Assembly (NCBI GenBank): GCA_037189585.1
Contig: JBBCJA010000001.1
Location: 186,001-250,000, forward strand
DNA length: 64,000 nt
Origin: JAEXNA01 sp037189585
Lineage (GTDB): Bacteria > Vulcanimicrobiota > Xenobia > Xenobiales > JADMJV01
Reading direction: 5' to 3'
Shown: piece by piece, positions 45,469 to 53,244 of the stretch
Numbering within the stretch: the first letter of the stretch is position 1
How the letters are laid out: the number at the start of each line of letters is the position of its first letter
Translations under genes and position numbers: made by a program
Notes under the pieces: generated by a model
Seen by the model: the letters and a program-made list of their open reading frames with translations, nothing else
Told to the model about the DNA's origin: nothing
Database searches by the model: none

Positions 45469-46851
45469 CTACTTGGACTTGATGTGGGTGCTGTGCCCGA
45501 AGAAGACGTCGGCCGCCTCCATCACCGTTTCCGACAAGGTCGGATGGGCATGAATGGTCAGGCCCAGATCCTTGACGGAACTCGCCATCTCGATGGCGAG
45601 CGTCGCCTCGGCGATCAGCTCTCCGGCCCCTGGACCCACGATGCCCACTCCTAAGATGCGCTCCGTCTCCGTGTCGACGATCACCTTGGTCAGTCCATCC
45701 GAGCGCCCCAACGTCAGCGCGCGCCCCGAAGCACCCCACGGAAACTTGGAGACTTTATGGGGGCGGCCCTCAGCCTTGGCCTCATTCTCCGTCAAGCCCA
45801 CCCAGGCGAGCTCGGGATCGGTGAAGACCACGGCGGGAATGGCGTGAGGCTCGAAAACGGCCTTACTGCCATGAATGACTTCCGCGGCCAGGCGCCCCTG
45901 GTGGGTGGCGCGGTGGGCCAGCATCGGCTGCCCCGACACGTCGCCGATGGCGAAGATGTTCGGCTCGATCGTGCGGCACTGATTGTCGATCTCGATGAAG
46001 CCTTGCTTGTTGACCACCGCTTTGGTGTTCTCAAGGCCCAGGTTCTCGCTGTTCGGGCGGCGCCCGACCGAGACCAGAACCTTCTCGAAGATCTGCTCCC
46101 GCTCGGGCTTGAAGGTGACCTTCACGCCCTCTTCGACTTCTTCCATCGAGACCACGGCGGTGGAGAGAAGAACCTCCTCGAAGTTCTCCTCCACCCGTTT
46201 GGCCAGCACCTTGACCAGGTCCTGATCGGCTCCGGCTAAGAGAGAGTCCATCATCTCAACCACGGTGACGGCCGAACCCAGGGCGGAGTAGACCGTCCCC
46301 AGCTCAAGCCCGATGTAGCCTCCTCCGACCACCAGAAGGCTGTCGGGGATGCCGTCGAGCTCCAGTGCCTCGGTCGAGGTCATCACGCGCTCGGATTCGA
46401 TGGCCATCGGTCCGGGGACGATGGGGCGCGAGCCGGTAGCGATGATGGCGTGCTTGAAGCTTACTTTCTCGCCGGAGTCCGTCACCTCCAGGGTGTTGGC
46501 GTCGAGAAAACGCGCCGTCCCCTGAATGTGTTCGACCTTGCGAGCTTTGCGAAGTTGGCCCAACCCGCCGGTCAGCTTGTTGACCACGCTCTGCTTCCAG
46601 CCCGCCAGTTTCTCCACGTCGATGGTGGCTTCGCCGAACTCGATCCCGATGGCGGCGGCTTCCTCGGCCTCGGTCAGAACCTTGGCCGCGTGCAGCAAGG
46701 CCTTCGAGGGGATACAGCCTCGGTAGAGACAGACTCCGCCGGGATTGGCCTCTTTGTCGACAATGAGGGTCTTGAGGCCCAGGTCGGCGGCCATGAACGC
46801 GGCGGCATAGCCACCGGGCCCGGCTCCTATGACAACGACATCGGTTTCCAA
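45469..46851 (-). CDS. lpd: Dihydrolipoamide dehydrogenase (E3)
   Basis: 460 residues, E3 of the pyruvate dehydrogenase complex: reoxidises dihydrolipoamide, passing electrons to NAD+. FAD-binding VVVIGAGPGGYAAAFMAADL; redox disulfide in GGVCLYRGCIPSKALL (two Cys four residues apart); NAD-binding LLVVGGGYIGLELGTVYSAL; FAIGDVSGQPMLAHRATHQG; and the catalytic C-terminal IHAHPTLSETVMEA (His-Glu dyad). No lipoyl domain at its N-terminus. It follows aceF after 9 nt. Confidence 0.97.
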   Translation of the reverse strand: METDVVVIGAGPGGYAAAFMAADLGLKTLIVDKEANPGGVCLYRGCIPSKALLHAAKVLTEAEEAAAIGIEFGEATIDVEKLAGWKQSVVNKLTGGLGQLRKARKVEHIQGTARFLDANTLEVTDSGEKVSFKHAIIATGSRPIVPGPMAIESERVMTSTEALELDGIPDSLLVVGGGYIGLELGTVYSALGSAVTVVEMMDSLLAGADQDLVKVLAKRVEENFEEVLLSTAVVSMEEVEEGVKVTFKPEREQIFEKVLVSVGRRPNSENLGLENTKAVVNKQGFIEIDNQCRTIEPNIFAIGDVSGQPMLAHRATHQGRLAAEVIHGSKAVFEPHAIPAVVFTDPELAWVGLTENEAKAEGRPHKVSKFPWGASGRALTLGRSDGLTKVIVDTETERILGVGIVGPGAGELIAEATLAIEMASSVKDLGLTIHAHPTLSETVMEAADVFFGHSTHIKSK

Positions 46852-46860
46852 GGGTTTTAC

Positions 46861-48264
46861 CTATCCTTCAAAGGCCAGAATGGCCGGGTTTTCGAGGGCT
46901 TGACAGATCCAGCGGAGGAAGCGGGCCGCGTCGGCTCCGTCGATCAACCGGTGATCGTAAGAGACGCAGACGGGCATCATCAGTCGGGCGTAGAACGTGT
47001 CATCGGAGTAGACGGGCTCCATGGAAGCTCGGGAAACTCCTAAAATGGCGACTTCCGGAGGATTGACGATCGGAGTGAAGGCGTAGCCGCCAATGCCACC
47101 CAGATTGGTGATCGTCATGCAGGCTCCGGAGAGGTCTTCCGGACGGATCTTCTTGTCTCGAGCCTTCTCGGCGATCACGTTGAGATCTTCGGCCAGCTCC
47201 GAGATGTTTTTGCTGTTGACGTCCTTAACCACGGGGACCAACAGCCCGCGCTCGGTGTCCACGGCGACGCCGACGTGGAAGTAGTCCTTGTAGATGATCT
47301 CCTCGTTGGCCATGTCGATGGAGGCATTGAACTGAGGGAATTTCTTCAGAGCCGAGGCCAGAACTTTAAGCAAGATGGCCGTCACCGTGACCTTCGCTCC
47401 ACCGCTCGCGTTAATCTTCTTGCGCAGAACTTCGAGATCGGTGATGTCCGCCTTGTCGAACTGAGTGACGGCGGGAATGGTACTCCAGGCCAACTGCATC
47501 TGTTCGGCTGTCTTGCGACGAATGTTGGACATCTTCTCGTGGCGCACGTGACCGAATTTGGAGAAGTCGGGTAGCGGAGGAGCGACCGGTGCCGTGGGAG
47601 CTCCCGCGACGACGGTCGCGCGAGACTCTCCCCGGGCTCCGGAGAGCAGTCCCTTGGCATGAGCCTTGACGTCTTCCGCCGAGATCCGGCCATCGGGGCC
47701 GGTTCCCCTGACTTGATGAATGTCCACCCCGATCTCTCGGGCCAGACGGCGGGTGGAAGGAGCGGCCGGGGCTAGCTCACGAGGCCCAGCGGAGGCGCCG
47801 TTGACCGCGGGGGCCTCGATTCCGCCAGGGGAACGAGAGGGATCGACGGTGGCTCGACCTTCGCTGGGAGCAGATGCCGTAGCCGTGGCGGCCGGCTTGG
47901 TTTCCTCGGCGGGAGCGGCCCCGCCGTCGGGCGCGACTTGCCCACCGGCTTCGGGGTTTCCCGATTCCGGCATGTCCGAGAGCGCTGGGTCCTCTGACGG
48001 CTTCTCGTCGGAACTCGGCGCGTCCGAGGACTCCTCGACCACCAGAATCACCTGGCCGATCTCGGCCTTGTCGCCGGCCGAGACGCGCACCTCTTTGACC
48101 ACGCCGGCCACGGTGGATGGGAGGTCAAAGCCGGACTTTTCCGTCTCGATCTCAAGAACCGGGTCGTCGACAGCGATGGTGTCGCCGACCGAAACCAGCA
48201 CGCCGGTCACGTCGACTTTACCGATATTCTCTCCCAATTCAGGGAGCTTGAATTCTGTAGCCAT
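46861..48264 (-). CDS. aceF: Dihydrolipoamide acetyltransferase (E2)
   Basis: 467 residues. One lipoyl domain (residues 1-80) with the lipoylated lysine in LEIETEKSGFDLPS, where E. coli AceF has three such domains. An Ala/Pro/Ser/Glu-rich linker (about 85-160) is followed by the peripheral-subunit-binding domain APSTRRLAREIGVDIHQVRG and GPDGRISAEDVKAH, which tethers E1 or E3. The catalytic core (about 235-467) has the acetyltransferase motif VSYDHRLIDGADAARFL. It lies 13 nt after aceE. Together the three genes encode a complete pyruvate dehydrogenase complex. Confidence 0.96.
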   Translation of the reverse strand: MATEFKLPELGENIGKVDVTGVLVSVGDTIAVDDPVLEIETEKSGFDLPSTVAGVVKEVRVSAGDKAEIGQVILVVEESSDAPSSDEKPSEDPALSDMPESGNPEAGGQVAPDGGAAPAEETKPAATATASAPSEGRATVDPSRSPGGIEAPAVNGASAGPRELAPAAPSTRRLAREIGVDIHQVRGTGPDGRISAEDVKAHAKGLLSGARGESRATVVAGAPTAPVAPPLPDFSKFGHVRHEKMSNIRRKTAEQMQLAWSTIPAVTQFDKADITDLEVLRKKINASGGAKVTVTAILLKVLASALKKFPQFNASIDMANEEIIYKDYFHVGVAVDTERGLLVPVVKDVNSKNISELAEDLNVIAEKARDKKIRPEDLSGACMTITNLGGIGGYAFTPIVNPPEVAILGVSRASMEPVYSDDTFYARLMMPVCVSYDHRLIDGADAARFLRWICQALENPAILAFEG

Positions 48265-48277
48265 TGTCTTGCCTTCC

Positions 48278-50977
48278 TTAAGCTTTCATCGGGTCGAGCT
48301 TGTCGGGGTCGATCGACAGATCGCGCATCGCTTGCTCCACAGCTTCGGCTTCAAAATCGCCTTGGCGGAAAAGTGCTGACAGAGCGGCCAGGACCACGAA
48401 ACGAGCGTCGACCTCAAAGTGATCACGCAGAGCCTCGCGGGTCTCGCTGCGCCCAAACCCGTCGGTGCCCAAGCTGATCATGGTGTTCTCGAACCAGGGT
48501 GCGATGGAGTCGGGGAGGGTCTTGACATAGTCCGAGGCCGCCACGACCACGCTGTCTTCATCCTCGAGCAGTTGAGAGACGTAGGGGAGGCGACCTTCCT
48601 CGGTCGGGTGCAGCATGTTCCAGCGGTCGCACTCCTGAGCTTCTCTTCGCAGTTCCTTGTAAGAGGTGATGCTGTAGACCTCGGTGGGAATACCATAGGT
48701 GTTCTCCAGGATCTCCTGAGCTTCCAGCACGGCAAGCATGATGGATCCGCTTCCGAGCAACTTGGCTTTGGGGCCTTCACCTTCGATGCTCGCGCCACGG
48801 AAGAGATATCCGCCTTTGAGAATCCCCTCGTCGCTGACCCCCTCGGGCTTGGCGGGCATCGGGTAGTTTTCATTGGCCACGGTGATGTAGTAGAAGATGT
48901 CCTCTTCCTCGACATACATCCGCCGAATTCCATCCTTGATGATCACTTCCAGTTCGTAAGCGTAGGCGGGATCGTAGGTCACCAAGTTCGGCACGGGGTA
49001 GGCCAACAGCTGGCTGTTACCGTCCTGGTGCTGTAGACCTTCACCGTTGAGAGTGGTACGGCCGGCGGTGGCGCCCAGTAGGAATCCGCGGCACCGCATA
49101 TCGGCGGCGGCCCAGACCAGGTCGCCGATACGCTGCATTCCGAACATCGAATAGAAGATGAAGAACGGGATGGTGGGAATGCCATGGGTGGCGTAGGAGG
49201 TTCCGGCGGCGATAAAGGACGACATCGAACCGGCCTCGGTGATGCCTTCCTCCAGGATCTGGCCGTTCTTCGTCTCTTTGTAGAAGAGTAACTGATCCGA
49301 GTCGACGGGGTCGTAGAGTTGGCCCACACTGGAGTAGATACCGACCTGGCGGAAGAGAGATTCCATTCCGAAGGTGCGGGCTTCGTCGGGAACGATCGGA
49401 ACGATGTTCTGACCGACCTCTTTGTCCTTGAGCAACTTGCCCAGGATTCGAACGAAGGCCATGGTGGTGGAGAGCTCACGCTCTCCACTGCCTTCGGCAA
49501 ACTCGTTGAAGAGTTTCTCGTCCGGCAGGCCTAGCTTGGGAGCGTTGACCACGCGTTTGGGCAAGAAACCCCCGAGAGCGTTGCGCCGGTCCTTAAGGTA
49601 CTGAATTTCCTGACTATCCTCGGCGGGTCGATAGAAAGGAGCGTCGACGACGTCTTCATCGGAGATGGGGATTCCGAAACGGGTACGGAAGGTTCGCAAT
49701 TCTTCCTCATTCAGCTTTTTCTGCTGGTGAGTGATATTGCGACCTTCTCCCGCTTCACCCAATCCGTAACCTTTGATGGTCTTGGCCAGGATCAGGGTCG
49801 GACGGTCGCTCTTCATGGCGGCGTCGTAGGCGGCGAAGACCTTCTGCGGGTCGTGTCCCCCACGGCGCATTCGGTAGAGCTGCTCGTCGGAGAACTGCTC
49901 CACCATTTTGAGGAGTTCGGGGCTCTTGCCAAAGAAGTGCTCGCGAATGTAAGCGCCGGTTTCGACGACGTACTTTTGATATTCGCCGTCGATGACTTCG
50001 GTGGCCCGTTGAGAGAGCAAGCCGGACTTGTCTTTCTCGAACAGGTCGTCCCAGTCGTTGCCCCAGACCACCTTGATCACGTTCCAGCCGGCGCCGCGGA
50101 ACTGGGCCTCCAGCTCTTGCATGATCTTGCCGTTCCCGCGAACAGGTCCGTCCAGGCGCTGAAGGTTACAGTTGATGACCCAGACCAGGTTGTCCAGCTT
50201 TTCGCGCGAGGCCAAAGAGATGGAGCCCAGAGATTCCGGCTCGTCGGTCTCTCCGTCACCCAAAAAGGCCCAGACCTTGCGGTCGTTGGGCTTTATCAGG
50301 CCACGATTCTGCAGATATTTGTTAAAGCGGGCCTGATAGATCGACATGATCGGGCCCAGACCCATCGACACGGTGGGGAATTCCCAGAAGTCGGGCATCA
50401 ACCAGGGGTGAGGGTAGGAGGAGAGACCACCGTTGGGCTTGAGCTCGCGGCGGAAGTTCTCCAGGTGCTCCTCGTCGATTCGACCTTCAAGAAAGGCGCG
50501 CGCGTAGATGCCCGGGGAGGCGTGGCCCTGGAAGTAGACCATATCGCCCACGCCGTTCTCGTCCTTGCCCCGGAAGAAGTGGTTGAAGGCGACCTCGTAA
50601 AGAGTCGCGGCGGAGGCGTAAGTGGAGATGTGCCCGCCGACTCCGGTGTTATTTTTGTTGGAGCGGACCACCATGGCCATCGCGTTCCAACGAATGATGC
50701 TTTTGATGCGCCGCTCGATCTCTCGGCTGCCCGGATAAGGGGGTTGATTCTTGCGCGGGATGGTGTTGACGTAAGGGGTGTTGGCGGTGAAGGGGAAGGT
50801 GACGCCCTGGCTCTGAGCGTGATGCTGCAGCCGTTCCATTAGCTCGATCACGCGAGCGGGGCCGGAGTGGGCCAGCACGTAGTCGAGCGACTCCACCCAT
50901 TCGGCGTTCTCTAATTCTTTGACCTGCGGGTCTTGCTTCTCGGCGTTCTCGCCTGAGGTTTTGTCAATCATGTCCAT
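48278..50977 (-). CDS. aceE: Pyruvate dehydrogenase E1, homodimeric type
   Basis: 899 residues, close to the 887 of E. coli AceE. Thiamine-diphosphate enzyme decarboxylating pyruvate. Key regions: GGHISTYASAATLYEVAFNH (His), FLGDGETDEPESLGSISLAS with the GDG...N ThDP motif, VWVINCNLQRLDGPVRGN, and the pyrimidine-domain GATAGRTTLNGEGLQHQDG. ATG 50977 (MDMIDKTSGEN) has AAAGGA 6 nt upstream; an in-frame start 57 nt further out lacks one. First gene of the minus-strand operon reaching to 43309. About 160 nt of upstream leader includes a GC-rich hairpin near 51091-51106; no certain promoter was seen. Confidence 0.96.
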   Translation of the reverse strand: MDMIDKTSGENAEKQDPQVKELENAEWVESLDYVLAHSGPARVIELMERLQHHAQSQGVTFPFTANTPYVNTIPRKNQPPYPGSREIERRIKSIIRWNAMAMVVRSNKNNTGVGGHISTYASAATLYEVAFNHFFRGKDENGVGDMVYFQGHASPGIYARAFLEGRIDEEHLENFRRELKPNGGLSSYPHPWLMPDFWEFPTVSMGLGPIMSIYQARFNKYLQNRGLIKPNDRKVWAFLGDGETDEPESLGSISLASREKLDNLVWVINCNLQRLDGPVRGNGKIMQELEAQFRGAGWNVIKVVWGNDWDDLFEKDKSGLLSQRATEVIDGEYQKYVVETGAYIREHFFGKSPELLKMVEQFSDEQLYRMRRGGHDPQKVFAAYDAAMKSDRPTLILAKTIKGYGLGEAGEGRNITHQQKKLNEEELRTFRTRFGIPISDEDVVDAPFYRPAEDSQEIQYLKDRRNALGGFLPKRVVNAPKLGLPDEKLFNEFAEGSGERELSTTMAFVRILGKLLKDKEVGQNIVPIVPDEARTFGMESLFRQVGIYSSVGQLYDPVDSDQLLFYKETKNGQILEEGITEAGSMSSFIAAGTSYATHGIPTIPFFIFYSMFGMQRIGDLVWAAADMRCRGFLLGATAGRTTLNGEGLQHQDGNSQLLAYPVPNLVTYDPAYAYELEVIIKDGIRRMYVEEEDIFYYITVANENYPMPAKPEGVSDEGILKGGYLFRGASIEGEGPKAKLLGSGSIMLAVLEAQEILENTYGIPTEVYSITSYKELRREAQECDRWNMLHPTEEGRLPYVSQLLEDEDSVVVAASDYVKTLPDSIAPWFENTMISLGTDGFGRSETREALRDHFEVDARFVVLAALSALFRQGDFEAEAVEQAMRDLSIDPDKLDPMKA

Positions 50978-51139
50978 AACGGTCCTTTCTAGAAGCTCCA
51001 ACCCGGAAGTCCTTCCGCGAAAACCTCTAGCCATCGGCTTTTCTTTGTGCGCCTTTGATCTGGCGGGCTATAGTAATTATGTCTGGAGGGCCGCCTTCGG
51101 GGCGGGGCAAAGAGATCCTCGGCTCTCGAGGATAAGTCT

Positions 51140-51253
51140 CAAAACCCCGTCGTTGCGGGGATGAACCGTCTGTGACTCCGTCCAGGGAGCAGACCCCGCC
51201 AGCCCGGGGATGAACCGTTCGAGTCTTGATAGCCCGCCTTTGCGGGGATTTAG
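51140..51253 (+). repeat. Degenerate type I-E-like CRISPR repeats, left end of island
   Basis: Three copies of a CCCCGC-N-GCGGGGATGAACCG pattern. Copies 1 and 2 are 29 nt (51140-51168 and 51189-51217), and copy 3 is degenerate (about 51228-51253). Gaps are only 20 and about 10 nt, unlike the uniform 32-33 nt of an active array, and no cas gene is in the window. The segment from copy 2 onward is repeated at 56975-57060. Confidence 0.6.
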
Positions 51254-51261
51254 ATCTCGGA

Positions 51262-51420
51262 TATGTCGATATCAGGAAACTGGCAGTGTTGCCTGTGCGA
51301 GGGTGTCGCTAGCAGGAAAACTGGCAGCGTTGCCCGCGCGAAGGTGTCGCTATCAGGAAAGCCGGCAGCGTTGCCCGCGCGCAGGTGTCGCTATCAGGAA
51401 ACTGGTAGCGCTACCCGCTC
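51262..51420 (+). repeat. Four tandem 40/41-bp units with central 12-bp dyads
   Basis: Units begin TGTCG(C/A)TATCAGGAAA and are centred on 12-bp dyads at 51282-51293, 51323-51334, 51364-51375 and 51404-51415, a 41/41/40-bp period. The dyads read GGCAGTGTTGCC, GGCAGCGTTGCC (twice) and GGTAGCGCTACC; the last keeps pairing by changing both arms. Two more units lie at 57080-57131. About four helical turns per unit would put the dyads on one face of the DNA, like iterons or operator arrays. Confidence 0.8.
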
Positions 51421-51447
51421 GAGAAGCTCGGCGTGAGAAGGGAGGAT

Positions 51448-51827
51448 TTACTCCGTGGGATAGAGATCGGCCTTGAGCCGTTTGACCCATTGCCTTCGGA
51501 AAAGCTCTATCGATTCTGATAGTAAGGATGGAGTGTAGCTTTGCAGCCCGATCAGAAGCGTATCGGGCCCGATGCCACCGTCGTTCGCAAGTTTTCCATC
51601 TTGCAATCGAGGGAATCGGAGATTCCAGCGAGGATTCGGGGAGTTTGTCCAAAGATTTCGGAGTCGCGGGTGAACAGATCAAGGTCCCGAGTCGGGCGAT
51701 GTGAGCCGTAGAACCCGGCGAGCGCGGCGCCCCCAGTCAGAAAGTATCCGTGGCCGTGGGCGTCAAAGGCACGGAGCAGATCCTGTTGAAATGGTTTAAG
51801 GCTGCCAGGATATCTTGCCTGATTCAT
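51448..51827 (-). pseudogene. Disrupted AbiEii-like nucleotidyltransferase
   Basis: The N-terminal reading frame from 51827 shows FLTGGAALAGFYGSHRPTRD followed by LDLFT, the nucleotidyltransferase G-G...D-x-D core of the AbiEii/DUF1814 group. After about 85 codons it runs into unrelated sequence and a stop. In another frame (ending at TAA 51448-51450) the text NDGGIGPDTLLIGLQSYTPS resembles the C-terminal 'KDGG.dP.tL' part of the same family. The two parts total about 130 codons against 200-260 expected, so there is an internal deletion plus frameshift. It overlaps the upstream partner ORF by 32 nt. Assignment rests on motif recall. Confidence 0.6.
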
Positions 51828-52104
51828 TCCACGCCTCCAGCAACGAGCGCCAAAACTCCCTGAGTCGCCCCAGGCGAGGGGCTATCGCTGGCCAAAAATC
51901 CGCGACCTCTTGCGGCGTCAGGTAGTACCAGACCTCCGCTACCCGAGCTTCACGCAGCAATCGGGCGGCGTACCTGACCTGCAGCTCTTGCCCCTGTTCT
52001 CCCTTGAGAATCTCACGAAAAGCTTGCTCGTCCATGTCTTCGGACCACAAGAAATAGGGTCGTCCCTGAGCGTCGAGAGGTGGAGCCTTAGGTTGGGTCG
52101 CCAT
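51796..52104 (-). CDS. Partner ORF of the nucleotidyltransferase (putative antitoxin-like)
   Basis: 102 residues. Reads ARLLREARVAEVWYYLTPQE and FWPAIAPRLGRLREFWRSLL, a pattern I associate with small proteins encoded directly before AbiEii-like nucleotidyltransferases in many bacterial genomes. Its stop overlaps the nucleotidyltransferase start by 32 nt, typical of toxin-antitoxin-style pairs. It appears intact while its partner is broken. Function as antitoxin is inferred from context only. Confidence 0.6.
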   Translation of the reverse strand: MATQPKAPPLDAQGRPYFLWSEDMDEQAFREILKGEQGQELQVRYAARLLREARVAEVWYYLTPQEVADFWPAIAPRLGRLREFWRSLLEAWNESGKISWQP

Positions 52105-52242
52105 CTTAGATAAATTCGCAAGTCAACGACTCCTGTCCTCGAATCATTGTTAGCTTAGTCCACCAATAGCCGAGAGTAGGGGAGTCCGCTTCCAGTAGGC
52201 GACAAGTTCCTCGCGGTGCTCGGGTGGCAAGAGATGACAGTT

Positions 52243-52311
52243 CCATCGACTTTGTCGGACCCAAGCTCTTCACGACTTCCAGGGTTTAGTGTTAAGAGAG
52301 GCGATCTCCTC
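52243..52311 (-). repeat. Duplicated leader segment, copy A
   Basis: A 69-nt segment matches 55885-55953 at about 57 of 69 positions with no gaps (my count). Both copies abut a GC-rich terminator hairpin on their right. On the minus strand both read GTGAAGA...TTG, a possible gene start, directly downstream of the hairpin. In copy A the frame that follows is decayed: a stretch reading PPEHREELVAYWKRTPLLS ends at 52155. Confidence 0.65.
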
Positions 52312-52314
52312 GAT

Positions 52315-52348
52315 AAAAAAGGAGGGGTGGAGACACCCCGCCTTTTTT
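52315..52348. terminator. Bidirectional terminator hairpin at the group II intron 5' boundary
   Basis: A-run (52315-52320), stem GGAGGGGTG (52321-52329), loop GAGA, stem CACCCCGCC (52334-52342, one mismatch), T-run (52343-52348). T-runs on both strands make it a bidirectional terminator. The group II intron begins 3 nt later, as expected for introns that target terminator stem-loops. Confidence 0.8.
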
Positions 52349-52351
52349 ATC

Positions 52352-53080
52352 GTGTGCCAGGCATGGCACGACTGCCCTAAGGCCGGCTGCTGACACCCGC
52401 AAGCGGGTACCCGGCCCTTTGGTGGAAGAAACCGGCGAGCGAAAGCGGACTGGGAGGTGAAAGTCCTCTGGGAGCCCCGATGACCGGGAATCCCTAGCTA
52501 AACAGCAACTGCTACCGCCGCAAGGCGGGGTGGGAAAGAAGCTGCAGGCCAAGCTCTGGCCGGAGGGTACAGGAAGCATACGAGGCACTCAACTGGTGGG
52601 CGAGGGGGCAATGAGACCCAAACCCTATGGTCATCCGGACCGGAAGAGTGTAAATGCGACCGGTATATGGAGCGAAGGTCACGTGCCTTCAAGGCAACGC
52701 CGTTACGCAGTCCCTGGGAAGTCTGCGTACCCTGCCTTGTGCAGGCACCGTCGAAAGGCGGGGGCGCAGATGGCAGCAGAAGCCGTAGTCGCGAATGCAC
52801 TCGCGATGAAGGGCTGAACACAAGAGACAACCGGTGCCGACCGCTCGACGAGAGTGGAGAAGCAGAAAGTGGCCTGAAATGGCCGGCTCGCTTGGGCGAG
52901 GGCGCGACGGAATCGCGGAGCAACCCAGGGAGCGAGTCAAACTCTCGCGGCGCGCGAGGAGGGACACCGGGGAGAGACGATGGAGCAACTGCTACTGTTC
53001 GAAGACGACCTCGAACAACGAGGGCTCTTCGTGATAGAGGAAATGGTGCATCCTGAGAACCTTCGCAGGGCGCACTCACG
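52352..53080 (+). mobile_element. Group II intron, 5' part only (truncated)
   Basis: The 5' end GTGTGCCAGGC fits the group II consensus GUGYG. Domain I-type text follows, including GGGAGGTGAAAGTCCTC (52454-52470), a hallmark of bacterial group II introns. Later structured sequence (GCAGCAGAAGCCGTAGTCGCG near 52771) is typical of the region before the intron-encoded protein. The maturase ORF begins at 52980, but its sequence stops about 33 codons later at a CRISPR-like half repeat. The rest of the reverse transcriptase, domain V and domain VI are absent, so it cannot splice or move by itself. It sits right after a terminator hairpin, the insertion habit of class C introns. Confidence 0.78.
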
Positions 53081-53129
53081 CGGGGATGAACCGGAGCACA
53101 AGAAGCTCGTCGGGGGCCTCGAGGACTAG
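52980..53129 (+). pseudogene. Group II intron maturase/reverse transcriptase, N-terminal remnant
   Basis: ATG 52980 opens MEQLLLFEDDLEQRGLFVIE followed by EMVHPENLRRAH, the start of group II reverse transcriptases (usually '..EEV...NL..A..RV..N.GA.G.DG'). After AH the frame runs through the CRISPR-like half repeat as SRGDEP and stops at 53129 after 49 codons in total. All catalytic RT blocks (YADD etc.), the maturase X domain and any endonuclease domain are missing. Confidence 0.75.
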
Positions 53130-53154
53130 ACCCCGCCCACGCGGGGACAAATAA
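53065..53154 (+). CRISPR. Two degenerate type I-E-like repeats with a 32-nt spacer
   Basis: Repeat positions 53065-53093 (left half replaced by intron sequence; right half CACGCGGGGATGAACCG intact) and 53126-53154 (CTAGACCCCGCCCACGCGGG, with a diverged 3' end). The gap 53094-53125 is exactly 32 nt, and the 61-nt period is the geometry of type I-E arrays. No leader, no third repeat and no cas genes, so this is a relic or an orphan mini-array at best. Confidence 0.4.
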
Positions 53155-53244
53155 GCGAATCAACGCTGGAAACTTGACAGGGATCACTGATCGGAAGCCT
53201 TCTGACTTGTATCTTGACTTCAAGAGAAGTCAAGGAGTTCAGAT

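Noticed and set aside
49727..50842. A 371-codon frame opposite aceE
   Set aside because: Antisense shadow of a strongly conserved enzyme gene, with no recognisable motif.
51140..51253. Functional CRISPR array
   Set aside because: Gaps are irregular and far too short, repeats are degenerate, no leader and no cas genes are in the window.
52498..53223. A 241-codon minus-strand frame across the group II intron
   Set aside because: Composition (Ser/Pro/Arg) is that of structured GC-rich RNA read in antisense.
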